A stretch of 64,000 bases of DNA from Nocardioides sp. L-11A (GTDB lineage: Bacteria; Actinomycetota; Actinomycetes; Propionibacteriales; Nocardioidaceae). The notes under the pieces were generated by a model. It made no database searches. It was not told the origin of the DNA and saw only the letters and a list, made by a program, of their open reading frames with translations. Made by a program: the position numbers and the translations under genes. Shown piece after piece: positions 17,612 to 27,929 of this stretch. Within the stretch, counting starts at the first letter, position 1; the number at the start of each line of letters is the position of its first letter. The stretch covers positions 4,030,001-4,094,000 of the forward strand of contig CP124680.1 in assembly GCA_029961745.1 (NCBI GenBank), given 5' to 3'.

Positions 17612-18079
17612 CTAGACAAGTCCACGTTCACTCAGCGATGGACCGACCATCCATCGAGGGGTCAGCACTCGACGGAGGATGCGAAGGCGAGCGCCTGCGC
17701 GAGTGTAGACATCGTCGTACTGCCCCACGCGGACGTCGGAGCTCGCTCGGTCGATCGAGTGGTAGGTAGAAGTCGAGCGAAGCACGGAGTCCTCGAGCCA
17801 CACGTACGGGTTGGTTGTCTGGTGTGCCGGCGGATGGGGCGGACTCCCCAGAGCGAAGAACGCTGCGATCTCGGCCACCCCCTGCAGATGGGATCCGCCC
17901 AGCGCTGTCATGTCCAGCGAGGCTTCGGGATCGAAGACCCGCGTCCAGTCGCATGTCGTTCCACTGTCCGCCAGCATGCAGTAGAGACCGATGAGCTGGT
18001 GGACCTCGACGATGTCGGCGACCGTGACGATAACCCCGACATCGTCGGGGTCGGAGTGCGGACGACCACCGGGGCTCAT
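17612..18079 (-). CDS. SnoaL/NTF2-like protein
   Basis: A 155-residue protein that starts with an ATGA overlap on the upstream reductase gene. The pattern VADIVEVHQLIGLYCMLADSG..DWTRVFDPEASLDMTALGG, then GVAEIAAFF and later the YDDVYTRAGARLRILRRVLTP end, is the usual layout of SnoaL-like/NTF2-fold proteins related to scytalone dehydratase and ketosteroid isomerase. The catalytic residues cannot be assigned. A longer start at 18127 is possible but has no ribosome site. A dehydratase, isomerase or binding role in the catabolic pathway is inferred. Confidence 0.72.
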   Translation of the reverse strand: MSPGGRPHSDPDDVGVIVTVADIVEVHQLIGLYCMLADSGTTCDWTRVFDPEASLDMTALGGSHLQGVAEIAAFFALGSPPHPPAHQTTNPYVWLEDSVLRSTSTYHSIDRASSDVRVGQYDDVYTRAGARLRILRRVLTPRWMVGPSLSERGLV

Positions 18080-19164
18080 GGGAGGGGCAGTAGTCGTCGC
18101 CGCTGCATCAGCTTGATCCAGTGACATGCACTTGCGTCGGTCTCGACGGCCTCGTGGAATCCGAACCGCTTGATCTTCACCGAGCTCATCACCGCAGGGC
18201 GCGGCACCTGATCCTGTCCGTAATTCAGCGCGAAGTCCGCCAGGTGATGGGACTCCCCGAGCAGGTCGCCCAAGCTCATCGGACGGAGGCGGTGTGCGAC
18301 GACGATCTCGCGCCACACGTCCTCGTGGGCGGGCAGGAACTCAGCCAGCCTCGTCGGCACCGCGTGCCCCGGGTCGGGTACACCGAAGCACTCGGCGAGG
18401 GCGGGCCACAGGTCCGGCCAGGAGAAGACCTCACCGTTCGTCACATTGAACTGCTCGCCGTTCGCCGAGCGATTGGTGGCTCCCCACAAGATCGCCCGCG
18501 CAAGCAGACCTGCGTCGCACCCCTGACGGATGGCCTCAGCGCCACCCGGGTATGCGAACGGTCGACCCGTCGCCTTGCAGATGGCCGCATAGACGCCGAT
18601 CGGAATGAGGCTGTTCATGGCGACGCCGGCCGTCGCTCCGAAGATGGCGGCGGGCCGGTAGATCGTCCAGCCGAACCCCAGGCGTGCCGCCTCGAACCTG
18701 AGGTAGTCCTCCTGGAGCCAGTAGAAGTTGGGGTGATCATCTCGCGGCATGCGTTCACGGGCTGGGATGGGCACGTCGTGAAGGTGGACGCCGTAGGCCT
18801 TGCCCCCTTGCAAGAGGCCGACGTGGGTCAGGTCGGCCACGGACGTCGTCGGTTCGACCACGTTCCGAAGCATGTCCAGGTTGATCTGACCGTGGTCGAC
18901 GGACGTCCAGCCGGACACGAGGCCGGGCATCTCGTACAGCGCTGCGAACACGATATGACTCACTCGTTCGAGATGGTCCGCATGCCGGTCGAGGGCGGCG
19001 GGGTCACGCAGGTCCGCCGGGATCCAGTGGAAGCTTCTTGACGACTGGATCTCGGGTCGCCGCCTGGAGACGGCGATGACCTTCCAGCCGTCAGCGAGGA
19101 AGCTGTCGACGACCGAGGTCCCGACGAGTCCACTCGCCCCAGCGACCAGTACGTGACCCACCAC
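18076..19164 (-). CDS. NAD-dependent epimerase/dehydratase family, PRISE-like reductase
   Basis: A 362-residue extended SDR. It starts with a nucleotide-binding motif LVAGASGLVGTSVV and has the LQGGKAYGVH and NFYWLQEDYL segments characteristic of progesterone 5-beta-reductase/iridoid synthase-like enzymes (PRISE), which reduce enone double bonds. The usual SDR YxxxK is not obvious, consistent with PRISE. The C-terminal half (LWGATNRSANGEQFNVTNGEVFSW) also fits. It is coupled to the SnoaL-like gene by ATGA. Reduction of an unsaturated cyclic or isoprenoid ketone is a plausible but unproven role. Confidence 0.78.
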   Translation of the reverse strand: MVGHVLVAGASGLVGTSVVDSFLADGWKVIAVSRRRPEIQSSRSFHWIPADLRDPAALDRHADHLERVSHIVFAALYEMPGLVSGWTSVDHGQINLDMLRNVVEPTTSVADLTHVGLLQGGKAYGVHLHDVPIPARERMPRDDHPNFYWLQEDYLRFEAARLGFGWTIYRPAAIFGATAGVAMNSLIPIGVYAAICKATGRPFAYPGGAEAIRQGCDAGLLARAILWGATNRSANGEQFNVTNGEVFSWPDLWPALAECFGVPDPGHAVPTRLAEFLPAHEDVWREIVVAHRLRPMSLGDLLGESHHLADFALNYGQDQVPRPAVMSSVKIKRFGFHEAVETDASACHWIKLMQRRRLLPLP

Positions 19165-19212
19165 GACGAACCTCCCTCACCTTGGCTGACTCGACCGGAT
19201 GAGACACGCGAC

Positions 19213-19268
19213 GATCGGGTCGTCGCATCGCAGGCGCGACCTCGAACCAGCGTCGCGACGACCCGATC
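19213..19268. repeat. 14-bp perfect inverted repeat between phyH-like and reductase genes
   Basis: GATCGGGTCGTCGC (19213-19226) and GCGACGACCCGATC (19255-19268) are perfect complements separated by 28 bases. They lie between two leftward genes. No T run follows, so this is either an atypical terminator, an operator pair or the scar of an inserted element. Confidence 0.55.
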
Positions 19269-19306
19269 TCTCAAAGCTCGCCACACCTGCCGAGCGCTGA
19301 GCGCGC

Positions 19307-20122
19307 TCAGCCGAGCCGGCTGATGCGCGGCACCTGGGGGCTGTCGCTGAACAGCTCACCCGGCGTCATCTCGAACGCGTCGAAGTGGCGGTGAGGTGCA
19401 CCGGTGTAGATCACGTCCGTCGGCATGTAGCGCAACGTGTACGCCGCACGCCCCTGTGTGGTCTTGTTGCCGTCGGCACCGTGCACGGTCAAGTCGTAGT
19501 GCACCGTGGCGTCGCCGGCCTTGAGGTCGGTGCCCCCCGCGAATCCATACTTGCCCTCGAGGTACGGGTACGCCTTGCGGATGTCGTCTCCGGGTGCGCG
19601 GCTGAACCGCCCAAGGGGCCCTTCGTTGTGCGAGCCGGGCATGAACTTGAGAATCCCCATGTCCGCCGTGAGATCGGTCAGCGCGATCCAGATCGTGAAG
19701 GCGCCCTTACGGTCGAACGGCCAGAACGGGTAGTCCTGGTGGAAGGGGGTGGGGCCGCCGTCGTTGCCAGGCTTCGTGAACGTCATGTCATGGATGAACA
19801 GGCCCTCCGGCTCGTCCAGAAGATCGAGCGCCAGCCCGGCGAGGCGGGGCGACAACGCGAGTTCGCGGAACCAGTTGTCCGTCCACGCCATGCCGTCGTA
19901 ACTCTGCAGGACCCGCGCGTACTCCTCCGACGTCATCCACTTCTCGGACTCAGACGGCTGGACCGGCGCGGCGTACCTCTGCACCTGGTCGAGCATGGCT
20001 TGCACGGCGTCGGCGCTCAACAGTCCCGGAAGTGGCGCCCAGCTCTGTGACCGGAGGTGCTCGAGGGTGCCGTCAGGAAGCTGATACGCCTCCGACAGCT
20101 CGGGCAGAAGCTCTTCTGACAT
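19307..20122 (-). CDS. Phytanoyl-CoA dioxygenase family protein (PhyH-like)
   Basis: A 271-residue Fe(II)/2-oxoglutarate oxygenase homologue. The HxD iron motif is FHQDYPFW near residue 135 and the distal His lies in DLTVHGA near 216; the Arg expected to bind 2-oxoglutarate fits TLRYMP about ten residues later. The LKFMPGSHNEGPLG stretch is typical of PhyH. Family members hydroxylate acyl-CoA or free organic substrates. The ATG at 20122 is preceded by AGAAGGATG-type purines. The VOC gene upstream is 76 bases away and may share the transcript. Confidence 0.85.
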   Translation of the reverse strand: MSEELLPELSEAYQLPDGTLEHLRSQSWAPLPGLLSADAVQAMLDQVQRYAAPVQPSESEKWMTSEEYARVLQSYDGMAWTDNWFRELALSPRLAGLALDLLDEPEGLFIHDMTFTKPGNDGGPTPFHQDYPFWPFDRKGAFTIWIALTDLTADMGILKFMPGSHNEGPLGRFSRAPGDDIRKAYPYLEGKYGFAGGTDLKAGDATVHYDLTVHGADGNKTTQGRAAYTLRYMPTDVIYTGAPHRHFDAFEMTPGELFSDSPQVPRISRLG

Positions 20123-20198
20123 GTGCTTTCATCCTTCTCTTGGGCCCGGACAGAAAAGTCCGAGCAAATGGGTGTCGCGTGTTGGCAGAATCGAGCGA

Positions 20199-20594
20199 CT
20201 ACGCGCCGTACGAACAGAACTCGATCATGTTGCCGTCGGGATCGGTCACGAAGTACTGGCGCTCCGCAGCCGGCGAGTCCTCGAGCTCGAACACGTCCAC
20301 GCCCTGCTCGCGCCACGAGTCGACGAGCTCATCAAGATCTCCTGGCGCGGGAACGGCAACCGCGAAATGGGGATCGGCCGGACTCTGTGGCGCCCCACCG
20401 CCGCGCCGGAAACCGCCGGTCGTCAGATGGACCGGCATGCCTGAGACCTTCAGCCAAACGCCGTCGAAATCGAACGCGGGACGCTCGATCTCCTCGAACT
20501 TCAGCAGCTCACAGTAGAACTGACGAGCGGCATCCAGGTCTGAGACACACACGCTCACGTGGTCGAATCGCATACCGACGTCGGAGGGCTTCAT
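20199..20594 (-). CDS. VOC family (glyoxalase/extradiol dioxygenase fold) protein
   Basis: A 131-residue single-unit VOC protein. It starts MRFDHVSVCVSDLDAARQFYCELL after a short lead, has DFDGVWLKV in the middle and ends with FVTDPDGNMIEFCSY, the usual second metal-ligand strand with Glu. Candidate metal ligands are the N-terminal His and the C-terminal Glu. I chose ATG 20594 because GGAG lies nine bases ahead; a longer frame to 20666 is unlike the family. Its role (lyase, epimerase or dioxygenase) cannot be told from the sequence. Confidence 0.82.
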   Translation of the reverse strand: MKPSDVGMRFDHVSVCVSDLDAARQFYCELLKFEEIERPAFDFDGVWLKVSGMPVHLTTGGFRRGGGAPQSPADPHFAVAVPAPGDLDELVDSWREQGVDVFELEDSPAAERQYFVTDPDGNMIEFCSYGA

Positions 20595-20976
20595 GACTCG
20601 ATACTCCGCGAAGGGCCGCGCGGTTGACGATGGTGATCTCAACAATCTCGACCGTCTTTCCTCCATGCCAACACACCCGCGTCGGAGGCGAATGCCCGCT
20701 CGTACGACCCGAAGGCAAAGCCCACCACCCCATCGGGCTCTGTCTCGATGAGTTCCTCAGGTCCGAGACCACGGAGTCGTCGGCGGAAATCTAGATGGAT
20801 CCAGGCGAGGCCGGCCCTTTCGCGGAAACCCGGGACAAGGGACAGCCTGCGACGAATCCCAGGGCCACGGCCTGCCTGGACCACCGACCCGGCGCGTTTG
20901 AACGCGCCGGGTCGGCGCTTTCTGGACGTTCAGATGCGACGGGTCGGTGTCGGTCGGGAGTCGTAGCCTGCGGACC
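20595..20976. other. Boundary region between accessory block and core chromosome
   Basis: About 380 bases without a convincing gene. Leftward, the text EELIETEPDGVVGFAFGSYERAF (20,770-20,690) looks protein-like and may be a fragment of a lost gene, but I do not recognise it. To its right base composition becomes more GC-rich. A strong hairpin at 20886-20913 is listed separately. No integrase or direct repeat was found here. Confidence 0.4.
20886..20913. terminator. Perfect 11-bp hairpin
   Basis: GACCCGGCGCG (20886-20896) pairs perfectly with CGCGCCGGGTC (20903-20913) around the loop TTTGAA. A short pyrimidine run (GCTTTCTGG) follows on the plus strand. It lies just before the GNAT gene and at the edge of the accessory block. 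It is probably a bidirectional terminator that insulates the core genes. Confidence 0.65.
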
Positions 20977-21546
20977 ATGAGTATCGAGGTGCGGCCGGCG
21001 ACCGCTTTCGAGGACGTCAAGGCACTGGTCGGGCCGAAGCGGGCCGACGCCAGCGTGTGCTGGTGCCTGAGCTACCGGATCCCGTCGACGGTCAACAACG
21101 CCATGCGCGGGCAGGAGCGCGGGGAGTTCGTCGCCCGACTGCTCGAGGAGGGACCGCTCGGCGTCCTGGCCTACGACGGCGACGTACCCGTCGGCTGGGC
21201 GGCGGTCGCGCCTCGATCGGCCACGACCTTCGCCCGCAATCGCAAGATCCCCCACGTCGACGACCTGCCGGTCTGGTCGCTGTGGTGCATCCGGGTGCGT
21301 CCCGGGCACCGCGGCCAGGGCATCTCCCACCACCTCATCGAGGGCGCCGTCGCCTTCGCCCGCGAGCAGGGCGCGCCGGCGGTCGAGGCGTACCCGCTCG
21401 ACAACGGCGACGCGAAGGTCGACCAGACCATGGCGTACGCCGGCCTGCGGGCCAACTTCGAGGCCGCCGGCTTCCGCCATGCCGCCGACACCACGTCCGT
21501 CCTGAGCGGACACCCGCGGGTGCTGATGAGGTTCGCCTTAGACTGA
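20977..21546 (+). CDS. GNAT family N-acetyltransferase
   Basis: A 189-residue acetyltransferase. The acetyl-CoA loop is RVRPGHRGQGISHHLIEGAV near residue 110; earlier strands give LAYDGDVPVGWAAVAPR. The N-terminal VCWCLSYR segment recalls a group of actinobacterial GNAT proteins of unknown substrate. I chose the ATG at 20977, directly before SIEVRPATA. The MarR gene starts four bases after its stop, so the two likely form an operon. Confidence 0.85.
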   Translation: MSIEVRPATAFEDVKALVGPKRADASVCWCLSYRIPSTVNNAMRGQERGEFVARLLEEGPLGVLAYDGDVPVGWAAVAPRSATTFARNRKIPHVDDLPVWSLWCIRVRPGHRGQGISHHLIEGAVAFAREQGAPAVEAYPLDNGDAKVDQTMAYAGLRANFEAAGFRHAADTTSVLSGHPRVLMRFALD

Positions 21547-21550
21547 CGCG

Positions 21551-22063
21551 GTGACTGACGAGAGCGCTGCGCGGGTGGCGACCGGCCACGAGCCGCGGTG
21601 GCTCGACCAGGACCAGCAGCGCGCCTGGCGCTCCTTCCTCCTCGGCACGACCCTGCTGCTGGACCGCCTCGACGAGGACCTGCGTCGCGGGCACGGGCTC
21701 TCCGCGGTGGAGTACGAGATCCTGGTCCGGCTCTCCGAGGCCGACGGGACGCTGCGGATGGCCCAGCTGGCCGCCGCGCTCGCCCACAGCCGCAGCCGGG
21801 TCACCCACACCGTGAAACGGATGGAGGCGGCCGGCCTCGTCGTCCGCGAGGAGTCGCCGGACGACGGTCGCGGCGTCGACTGTCGGCTCACCGACGCCGG
21901 TCAGGAGATGCTGCGCACCGCGGCCCCGGACCACGTCGAGACCGTTCGCCAGTCGCTCATCGACCTCGTCGACCGCAACGACCTGCTGGCGCTGGGCCGC
22001 GTGATGAACGCGGTCTGCGACCAGCTGATCTGCGCGCACCCGGAGCGCGAGATCCGCTCCTAG
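21551..22063 (+). CDS. MarR family transcriptional regulator
   Basis: A 170-residue winged-helix regulator with a GTG start four bases after the GNAT stop. The DNA-recognition part is MAQLAAALAHSRSRVTHTVKRMEAAGLVVREESPDDGRG, with the typical Asp-Arg wing. The N-terminal helix WLDQDQQRAWRSFL is common to actinobacterial MarR proteins. The ligand is unknown. It may control its own operon; no clear dyad was picked out upstream. Confidence 0.9.
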   Translation: MTDESAARVATGHEPRWLDQDQQRAWRSFLLGTTLLLDRLDEDLRRGHGLSAVEYEILVRLSEADGTLRMAQLAAALAHSRSRVTHTVKRMEAAGLVVREESPDDGRGVDCRLTDAGQEMLRTAAPDHVETVRQSLIDLVDRNDLLALGRVMNAVCDQLICAHPEREIRS

Positions 22064-22189
22064 ACACGAGCGTCCCACCGTCGATGCCGACAGTGTGGCC
22101 GCCTCGCAACGCTGGGTCTACGAGAGCCAACCGCGCGCGCGGCAGCGCGGCGCCGCCAGGGACGAGCCGCGCAGACCCGAGCGAGCGTG

Positions 22190-22221
22190 CCGCCGGCCGG
22201 AGCGGGAGTCCCGCCCGGCGG
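22190..22221. terminator. Hairpin between convergent MarR and ettA genes
   Basis: CCGCCGG (22190-22196) pairs with CCGGCGG (22215-22221), enclosing a second stem GCGGG/CCCGC (22202-22206 with 22210-22214). It sits between the MarR stop and the ettA stop, so it can serve both converging transcripts. Confidence 0.5.
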
Positions 22222-22243
22222 CGACGCGCTCGCGTCATCCAGC

Positions 22244-23926
<1,683 letters not shown>

Positions 23927-23935
23927 GCCCCCAGG

Positions 23936-24397
23936 CTACGCAGCGGCGGCGCTCCGTCCTTGCCCGGGGTCGCGCTCGGGGTCACGCTCGGGCTCACGCT
24001 CAGGGGCGCGCTCGGGCTCGCCCGCCGCGGCCGGCGGGGCGGCCTTGACGAAGGTCGCGACCCCGCGGGTGAGGTCGTGGCCGATGGTGAGCGCCTCGAT
24101 CTCGAGCGCGAGCACCTCGACGCCGTTCTTGTTGACGTAGGTGCGGTGCTCGAGCCGGCCGTGCACGAGGACCGGGTCGCCCTGGCGCAGGGACGGCCCG
24201 CCGTGGGTCGCGAGGCGCCGCCATGCGCTCACGCCGTACCACTGGGGCTGGCCGTCGACCCAGGCGCCGGAGGCCCGGCTGAAGTGACGTGGGGTGCAGC
24301 CGAGCCGGAAGCTGAGGACCGGCACACCGCCGACCTCGCGCAGCATCGGCGTCGTGCCGATCCAGCCCTGCACGGTGACCATCGTCTGGTGGGACAT
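23936..24397 (-). CDS. ssb: Single-stranded DNA-binding protein, short paralogue
   Basis: A 153-residue protein with one OB fold (residues about 5-110: VTVQGWIGTTPMLREVGG, FSRASGAWVDGQPQWYGVSAWRRLA, GDPVLVHGRLEHRTYVNKNGVEVLALEIEA). The tail is a run of Glu-Pro-Glu-Arg/Asp-Pro repeats ending GRSAAAA. It lacks the acidic DDDIPF-type tip by which the main SSB recruits replication partners. It is therefore probably the secondary actinobacterial SSB paralogue, used in competence, recombination or chromosome segregation. It is in tandem with ettA. Confidence 0.85.
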   Translation of the reverse strand: MSHQTMVTVQGWIGTTPMLREVGGVPVLSFRLGCTPRHFSRASGAWVDGQPQWYGVSAWRRLATHGGPSLRQGDPVLVHGRLEHRTYVNKNGVEVLALEIEALTIGHDLTRGVATFVKAAPPAAAGEPERAPEREPERDPERDPGQGRSAAAA

Positions 24398-24595
24398 CTC
24401 GGACTCCTCTCATCGTGCCGGCCGCGGGGGCGACCGGTCACGGGGAGTCCACGCCACCGGGCCGACCGACGGCCTCGGTACGCCGCGCGGCTGTGGACGG
24501 ACGCGCGCCCGCACCGGGGCTGTGGAGGATCGAGGGCCTCTCCGGGGACGTCTGATGCGGACGGGACCGAGGTGTCGAGACGCGGCTTCGCGACC

Positions 24596-26193
24596 TCAGC
24601 CGCGGGCGGTCTCGATGCCGCGCCGGAAGGCGGCGTACGACGACAGCTCGGCGCCGATCGGCTGCACGACGTCGCTGTCGAGCACCTGGTGCACGACGCC
24701 CCGCAGCCGCTCGTCGGCCTGGTCGGCGCGCTGGCGAGCCAGGCCGCGCACCAGCATCCGGCCGACGACGGCGAGCAGCAGCCCGAGCAGCAGGCCGCCG
24801 ACGCCGAGGACCGCGGGCAGCGGGAGGCCCGCGACCTCGGTCAGGTCCGCGGTGGTGCCTTGGACGGCCGCCACGGCCCACCAGGCGAACCCGCCGACGG
24901 CGGCGAGCAGGAGCAGCCAGTGGAGCAGCCGGACCAGGCCGACCCAGGCAGGCAGTCGACCGCCGAGGTCGACGCCGCGCAGGCCCTGCTCGAGCCGCTC
25001 GCCGGTCGCGGCCAGCCGGGCCGACGCGACGTCGCGGACCCGTGGCGCCCAGGCCGGGCCGACGCCGTCGGAGGCCTCGTCGGCGAGCGCCCGCACGGTC
25101 GTGTCGACGGCGGCCCGGTCGAGCGGCGCGACCTCGGGGTCGGCCCCGGGCCCGTCCGCGCCACGCCCCAGCAGTGCGAGGGGCGGCCACGTGACCGCGC
25201 CGCGCGCGCCCGCTCGCCCACGGTGCGCTCGATGCCCTCGACCACCGCGGAGATGCCGGCGGCGTCGGCGAGCCGGTCCTCGACCTCCTCGACCCGGCGC
25301 GCGGAGAGCTCGGTCGCGGGGACGGTGCCACCCGCCTGCTCGAGGCGGCCCGCCGCAGCCGCGATGTCGGCCTCGACCCGCAGGCTGGTGCTGCGCTTGT
25401 CGTTGACCCGACGCAGGATCTCGGCGCGGAGCTCGGCCATGCCGATGCCCTCCTTCGCCGAGATCGGCAGCACCTGGACCTGCGGCAACCCGTCCTCGGC
25501 GAGCAGCCGCCTCACGTCGTCGATCATCGCCTGCCGCCGCTCGGGCGGCACGGTGTCGATGTGGTTGAGCGCGACGAGCATGACGCCCTGGTGGGTGCCC
25601 ATCGGCTTGAAGTAGCGGTCGTGGACGGCCGCATCGGCGTACTTCTGCGGGTCGAGGATCCAGACCATCAGGTCGGCGACGGCCACCAGCCGGTCGACCT
25701 CCAGGTGGTGCGCGACCTCGGTGGAGTCGTGGTCGGGGAGGTCCAGCAGGACGACGCCGTCGAACTCCGACTCGGAGCGGGTGTCGAGCATGGAGTCGCG
25801 CATGGTCTGGTGCCGCGGCGGGATACCGAGCCAGTCCAGCAGCTCGCCGGCGCCCTCGCTCCCCCACACCACGGCGGTGGCCCAGGAGGTCGTGGGCCGG
25901 CGGATGCCGACCGAGGACAGCTCCAGGCCGGTCAGCGCGTTGTAGGTCGACGACTTGCCCGACCCGGTCGCGCCGGCGATGGCCACGACCGTGTGCCGGG
26001 CCGAGAGGCGCAGCCGTCCGGTGGACCTGTCCACACCCGTGGCGACGTCGTCGAGGACCGCGTCGGCCACCCGGCCGCGGGCGGCCTCGACGGCGGCTCC
26101 GAGCCCGGCGACCCGGGCGCCGATCGGTGTGCCCCGGGTCGCGAGGTCCCCGGGGATCCGGTCGTCGGGTCCTTCAGCCAACGGTGCAGTCAC
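24596..26193 (-). pseudogene. Dynamin-like/YfjP-type GTPase, frameshifted
   Basis: The 5' part, from a GTG overlapping the upstream stop as GTGA, reads a GTPase: P-loop GATGSGKSS, LLDLPDHDST and LNHIDTV. Near 25,205, in a GC-only run, the frame is lost after VEGIERTVGERARA. The protein continues in another frame as GAVTWPPLALLGRGAD, with two membrane segments (LLHWLLLLAAVGGFAWWAVAAV; GVGGLLLGLLLAVVG) and ends IETARG. One missing base restores about 530 residues. Both halves look conserved, so a sequencing error or recent mutation is likely. The layout resembles Streptomyces DynB, partner of DynA in sporulation septation. Confidence 0.8.
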
Positions 26194-27929
26194 AGGTGTC
26201 CACCCGTCCCCTTCTTCGCCGCGGCGAACCGCAGGTCGTCCACTCGTCGCGCCGCCTGGCGGAGCTGGTCCGGAGCGTCCGGCTTGAGCTCCCACTGTGC
26301 GGCCGGCGCGAGATACCGGGCGCGCTCGGCGCCCATCAGGATGGTCAGCCGGCGGGCGAGGGTGCCGCGGGCCTGGTCGACCACGCGGGTCGCCCCGGCG
26401 TCGCCGAGGGTGCTCTCCAGCAGGGTCCGCCCCAGCCGTACCGACTCGCCCGCGGCGCCCCGCGGGTCGGGGCCGGCCAGGGCCACGACGCCCAGCGTGA
26501 CGGCGAGCCCGCGCGCGCCGAGCGCGAGGAAGCGGGCGCTGTGGCGCGCGTCGCCGGCCTCGTGCTTGACGAACTCCTGCAACTCGTCGTGCCAGCCCCG
26601 GATCTCCTGCTCCGCCTGCGCGCGCAGGCCGCGACCGGCCCGGGTGAGGTCGTCGGTCGTCGACCGGAGCAGCGCCTCGCCGTAGGACCGCTCGCGCCAG
26701 GCGGCGGCCGCCGCCGCGGCGGCCCGCTCGGCGTGGTCGGCGACGAGGGCCTCCAGGCCCATCTCGATCGCCACGCCGACCCGCTCGGCCTGCTGCGGCT
26801 TGCCCTTGATCGCGTTGACCAGCCGCTCGCGCACGAAGCCGACCTTGGCCTCGAGGGTGCGGGTCAGCTCGCCACTGCCGACGAACTCCTGCCAGCGCGC
26901 CAGCAGGTCGCCGCGCAGCAGCGTCCCGTCGGCACCGGCGGTGAGCAGCGCGGTCTGCGCGCCGTCGTACACCTGGTCGGCGCTGGTCAGCAGCTCACCG
27001 ACGGCCTCGACCTGCTGGGCGACGGCGTCGGCGATCGGGAAGGCCTTGCGGGTCACCGTGCGGACGGCTCCGGCGACGGTCTGGTTGACGACATCGCGCT
27101 TCGCGGCGGCGTCGGCGGCGAGCGCCGCGAGCCAGCCCTTGATCTCGGTGCCGTACGACGCCGGCAGCAGCCCCTCCTCGCTGACCGTGCCCTGGGGTAC
27201 GGCGAACAGCGGGCTGTCCTTGAGCCCGCGGGCCGCCATCATCCGGGCGAGGTGGACCGAGACGGTCGCGACGTCCTCCTCCGGCGTCCGGCTCAGCACG
27301 AGCGCCACGGCGGTGTTGCGGTCGACGGCGTTCTTGAGGTGCTCCCACGGCACCTGGTCGGAGTAGCGCGCGGCGGAGGTGACGAAGAGCCACAGATCGG
27401 CGGCGGCGAGCAGCTGGGCGGCGAGCTCGCGGTTGCGCTCGTCGACGGAGTCGACGTCGGGGGCGTCGAGGACCGCCAGGCCACGCGGCACGGCGGTGCT
27501 CGGGACGAGCTGGATCGCGAACTGGTCGTTGGTGGGCTGCTGGACCCGCGCCAGCTCCGGCAGCAGCCGGTCGGCGCCGAACCAGCGGCCGTCCTCGGGG
27601 TGGTGGACCAGGACGGGCGAGCGCGTCGTGGGCCGCAGCAGGCCCGGGACGGTGACCCGGCTGCCGACGAGGGTGTTGACGAGCGTGGACTTGCCGGCAC
27701 CGGTGGAGCCGCCGACGACCACCAGCAGCGGGGCGTCGATCTCGGTGAGCCGCGGGATGATGTAGTCCTCGAGCTGCTCGATGATGTGCTCGCGGCCGAC
27801 CCGCAGCGCGTCCACGCCGGGGAGATCGAGCGGGAGCGGCGCGTTGAGCAGAGATCCGTGCAGGCGGACCACTTCGGTGAGCATCCTGCTCCCGAGGAAG
27901 TTGTCGCTGAGATCGGCGCCGAGGGTCAT
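26190..27929 (-). CDS. Dynamin-family GTPase (DynA-like)
   Basis: A 579-residue large GTPase. The P-loop is GGSTGAGKST near residue 75, followed by the switch region RPTTRSPVL, G3 VLDAPDVDS and G4-like LVLSRT. The C-terminal half is helical and rich in Ala/Arg/Glu, with one weakly hydrophobic stretch (ARGLAVTLGVVALAG). It lies between a PrsW gene and a second GTPase gene with 4-base overlaps on both sides, which matches the tandem dynamin pairs of actinobacteria such as DynA/DynB. A role in membrane or septum remodelling is inferred from that family. Confidence 0.82.
   Translation of the reverse strand: MTLGADLSDNFLGSRMLTEVVRLHGSLLNAPLPLDLPGVDALRVGREHIIEQLEDYIIPRLTEIDAPLLVVVGGSTGAGKSTLVNTLVGSRVTVPGLLRPTTRSPVLVHHPEDGRWFGADRLLPELARVQQPTNDQFAIQLVPSTAVPRGLAVLDAPDVDSVDERNRELAAQLLAAADLWLFVTSAARYSDQVPWEHLKNAVDRNTAVALVLSRTPEEDVATVSVHLARMMAARGLKDSPLFAVPQGTVSEEGLLPASYGTEIKGWLAALAADAAAKRDVVNQTVAGAVRTVTRKAFPIADAVAQQVEAVGELLTSADQVYDGAQTALLTAGADGTLLRGDLLARWQEFVGSGELTRTLEAKVGFVRERLVNAIKGKPQQAERVGVAIEMGLEALVADHAERAAAAAAAAWRERSYGEALLRSTTDDLTRAGRGLRAQAEQEIRGWHDELQEFVKHEAGDARHSARFLALGARGLAVTLGVVALAGPDPRGAAGESVRLGRTLLESTLGDAGATRVVDQARGTLARRLTILMGAERARYLAPAAQWELKPDAPDQLRQAARRVDDLRFAAAKKGTGGHL

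Noticed and set aside
24568..24597. Imperfect hairpin GAGGT...CGCGGCTTCGCG...ACCTC
   Set aside because: Stem is bulged and lies at the GTPase 3' end; could be a REP-like or terminator hairpin but too weak to list.
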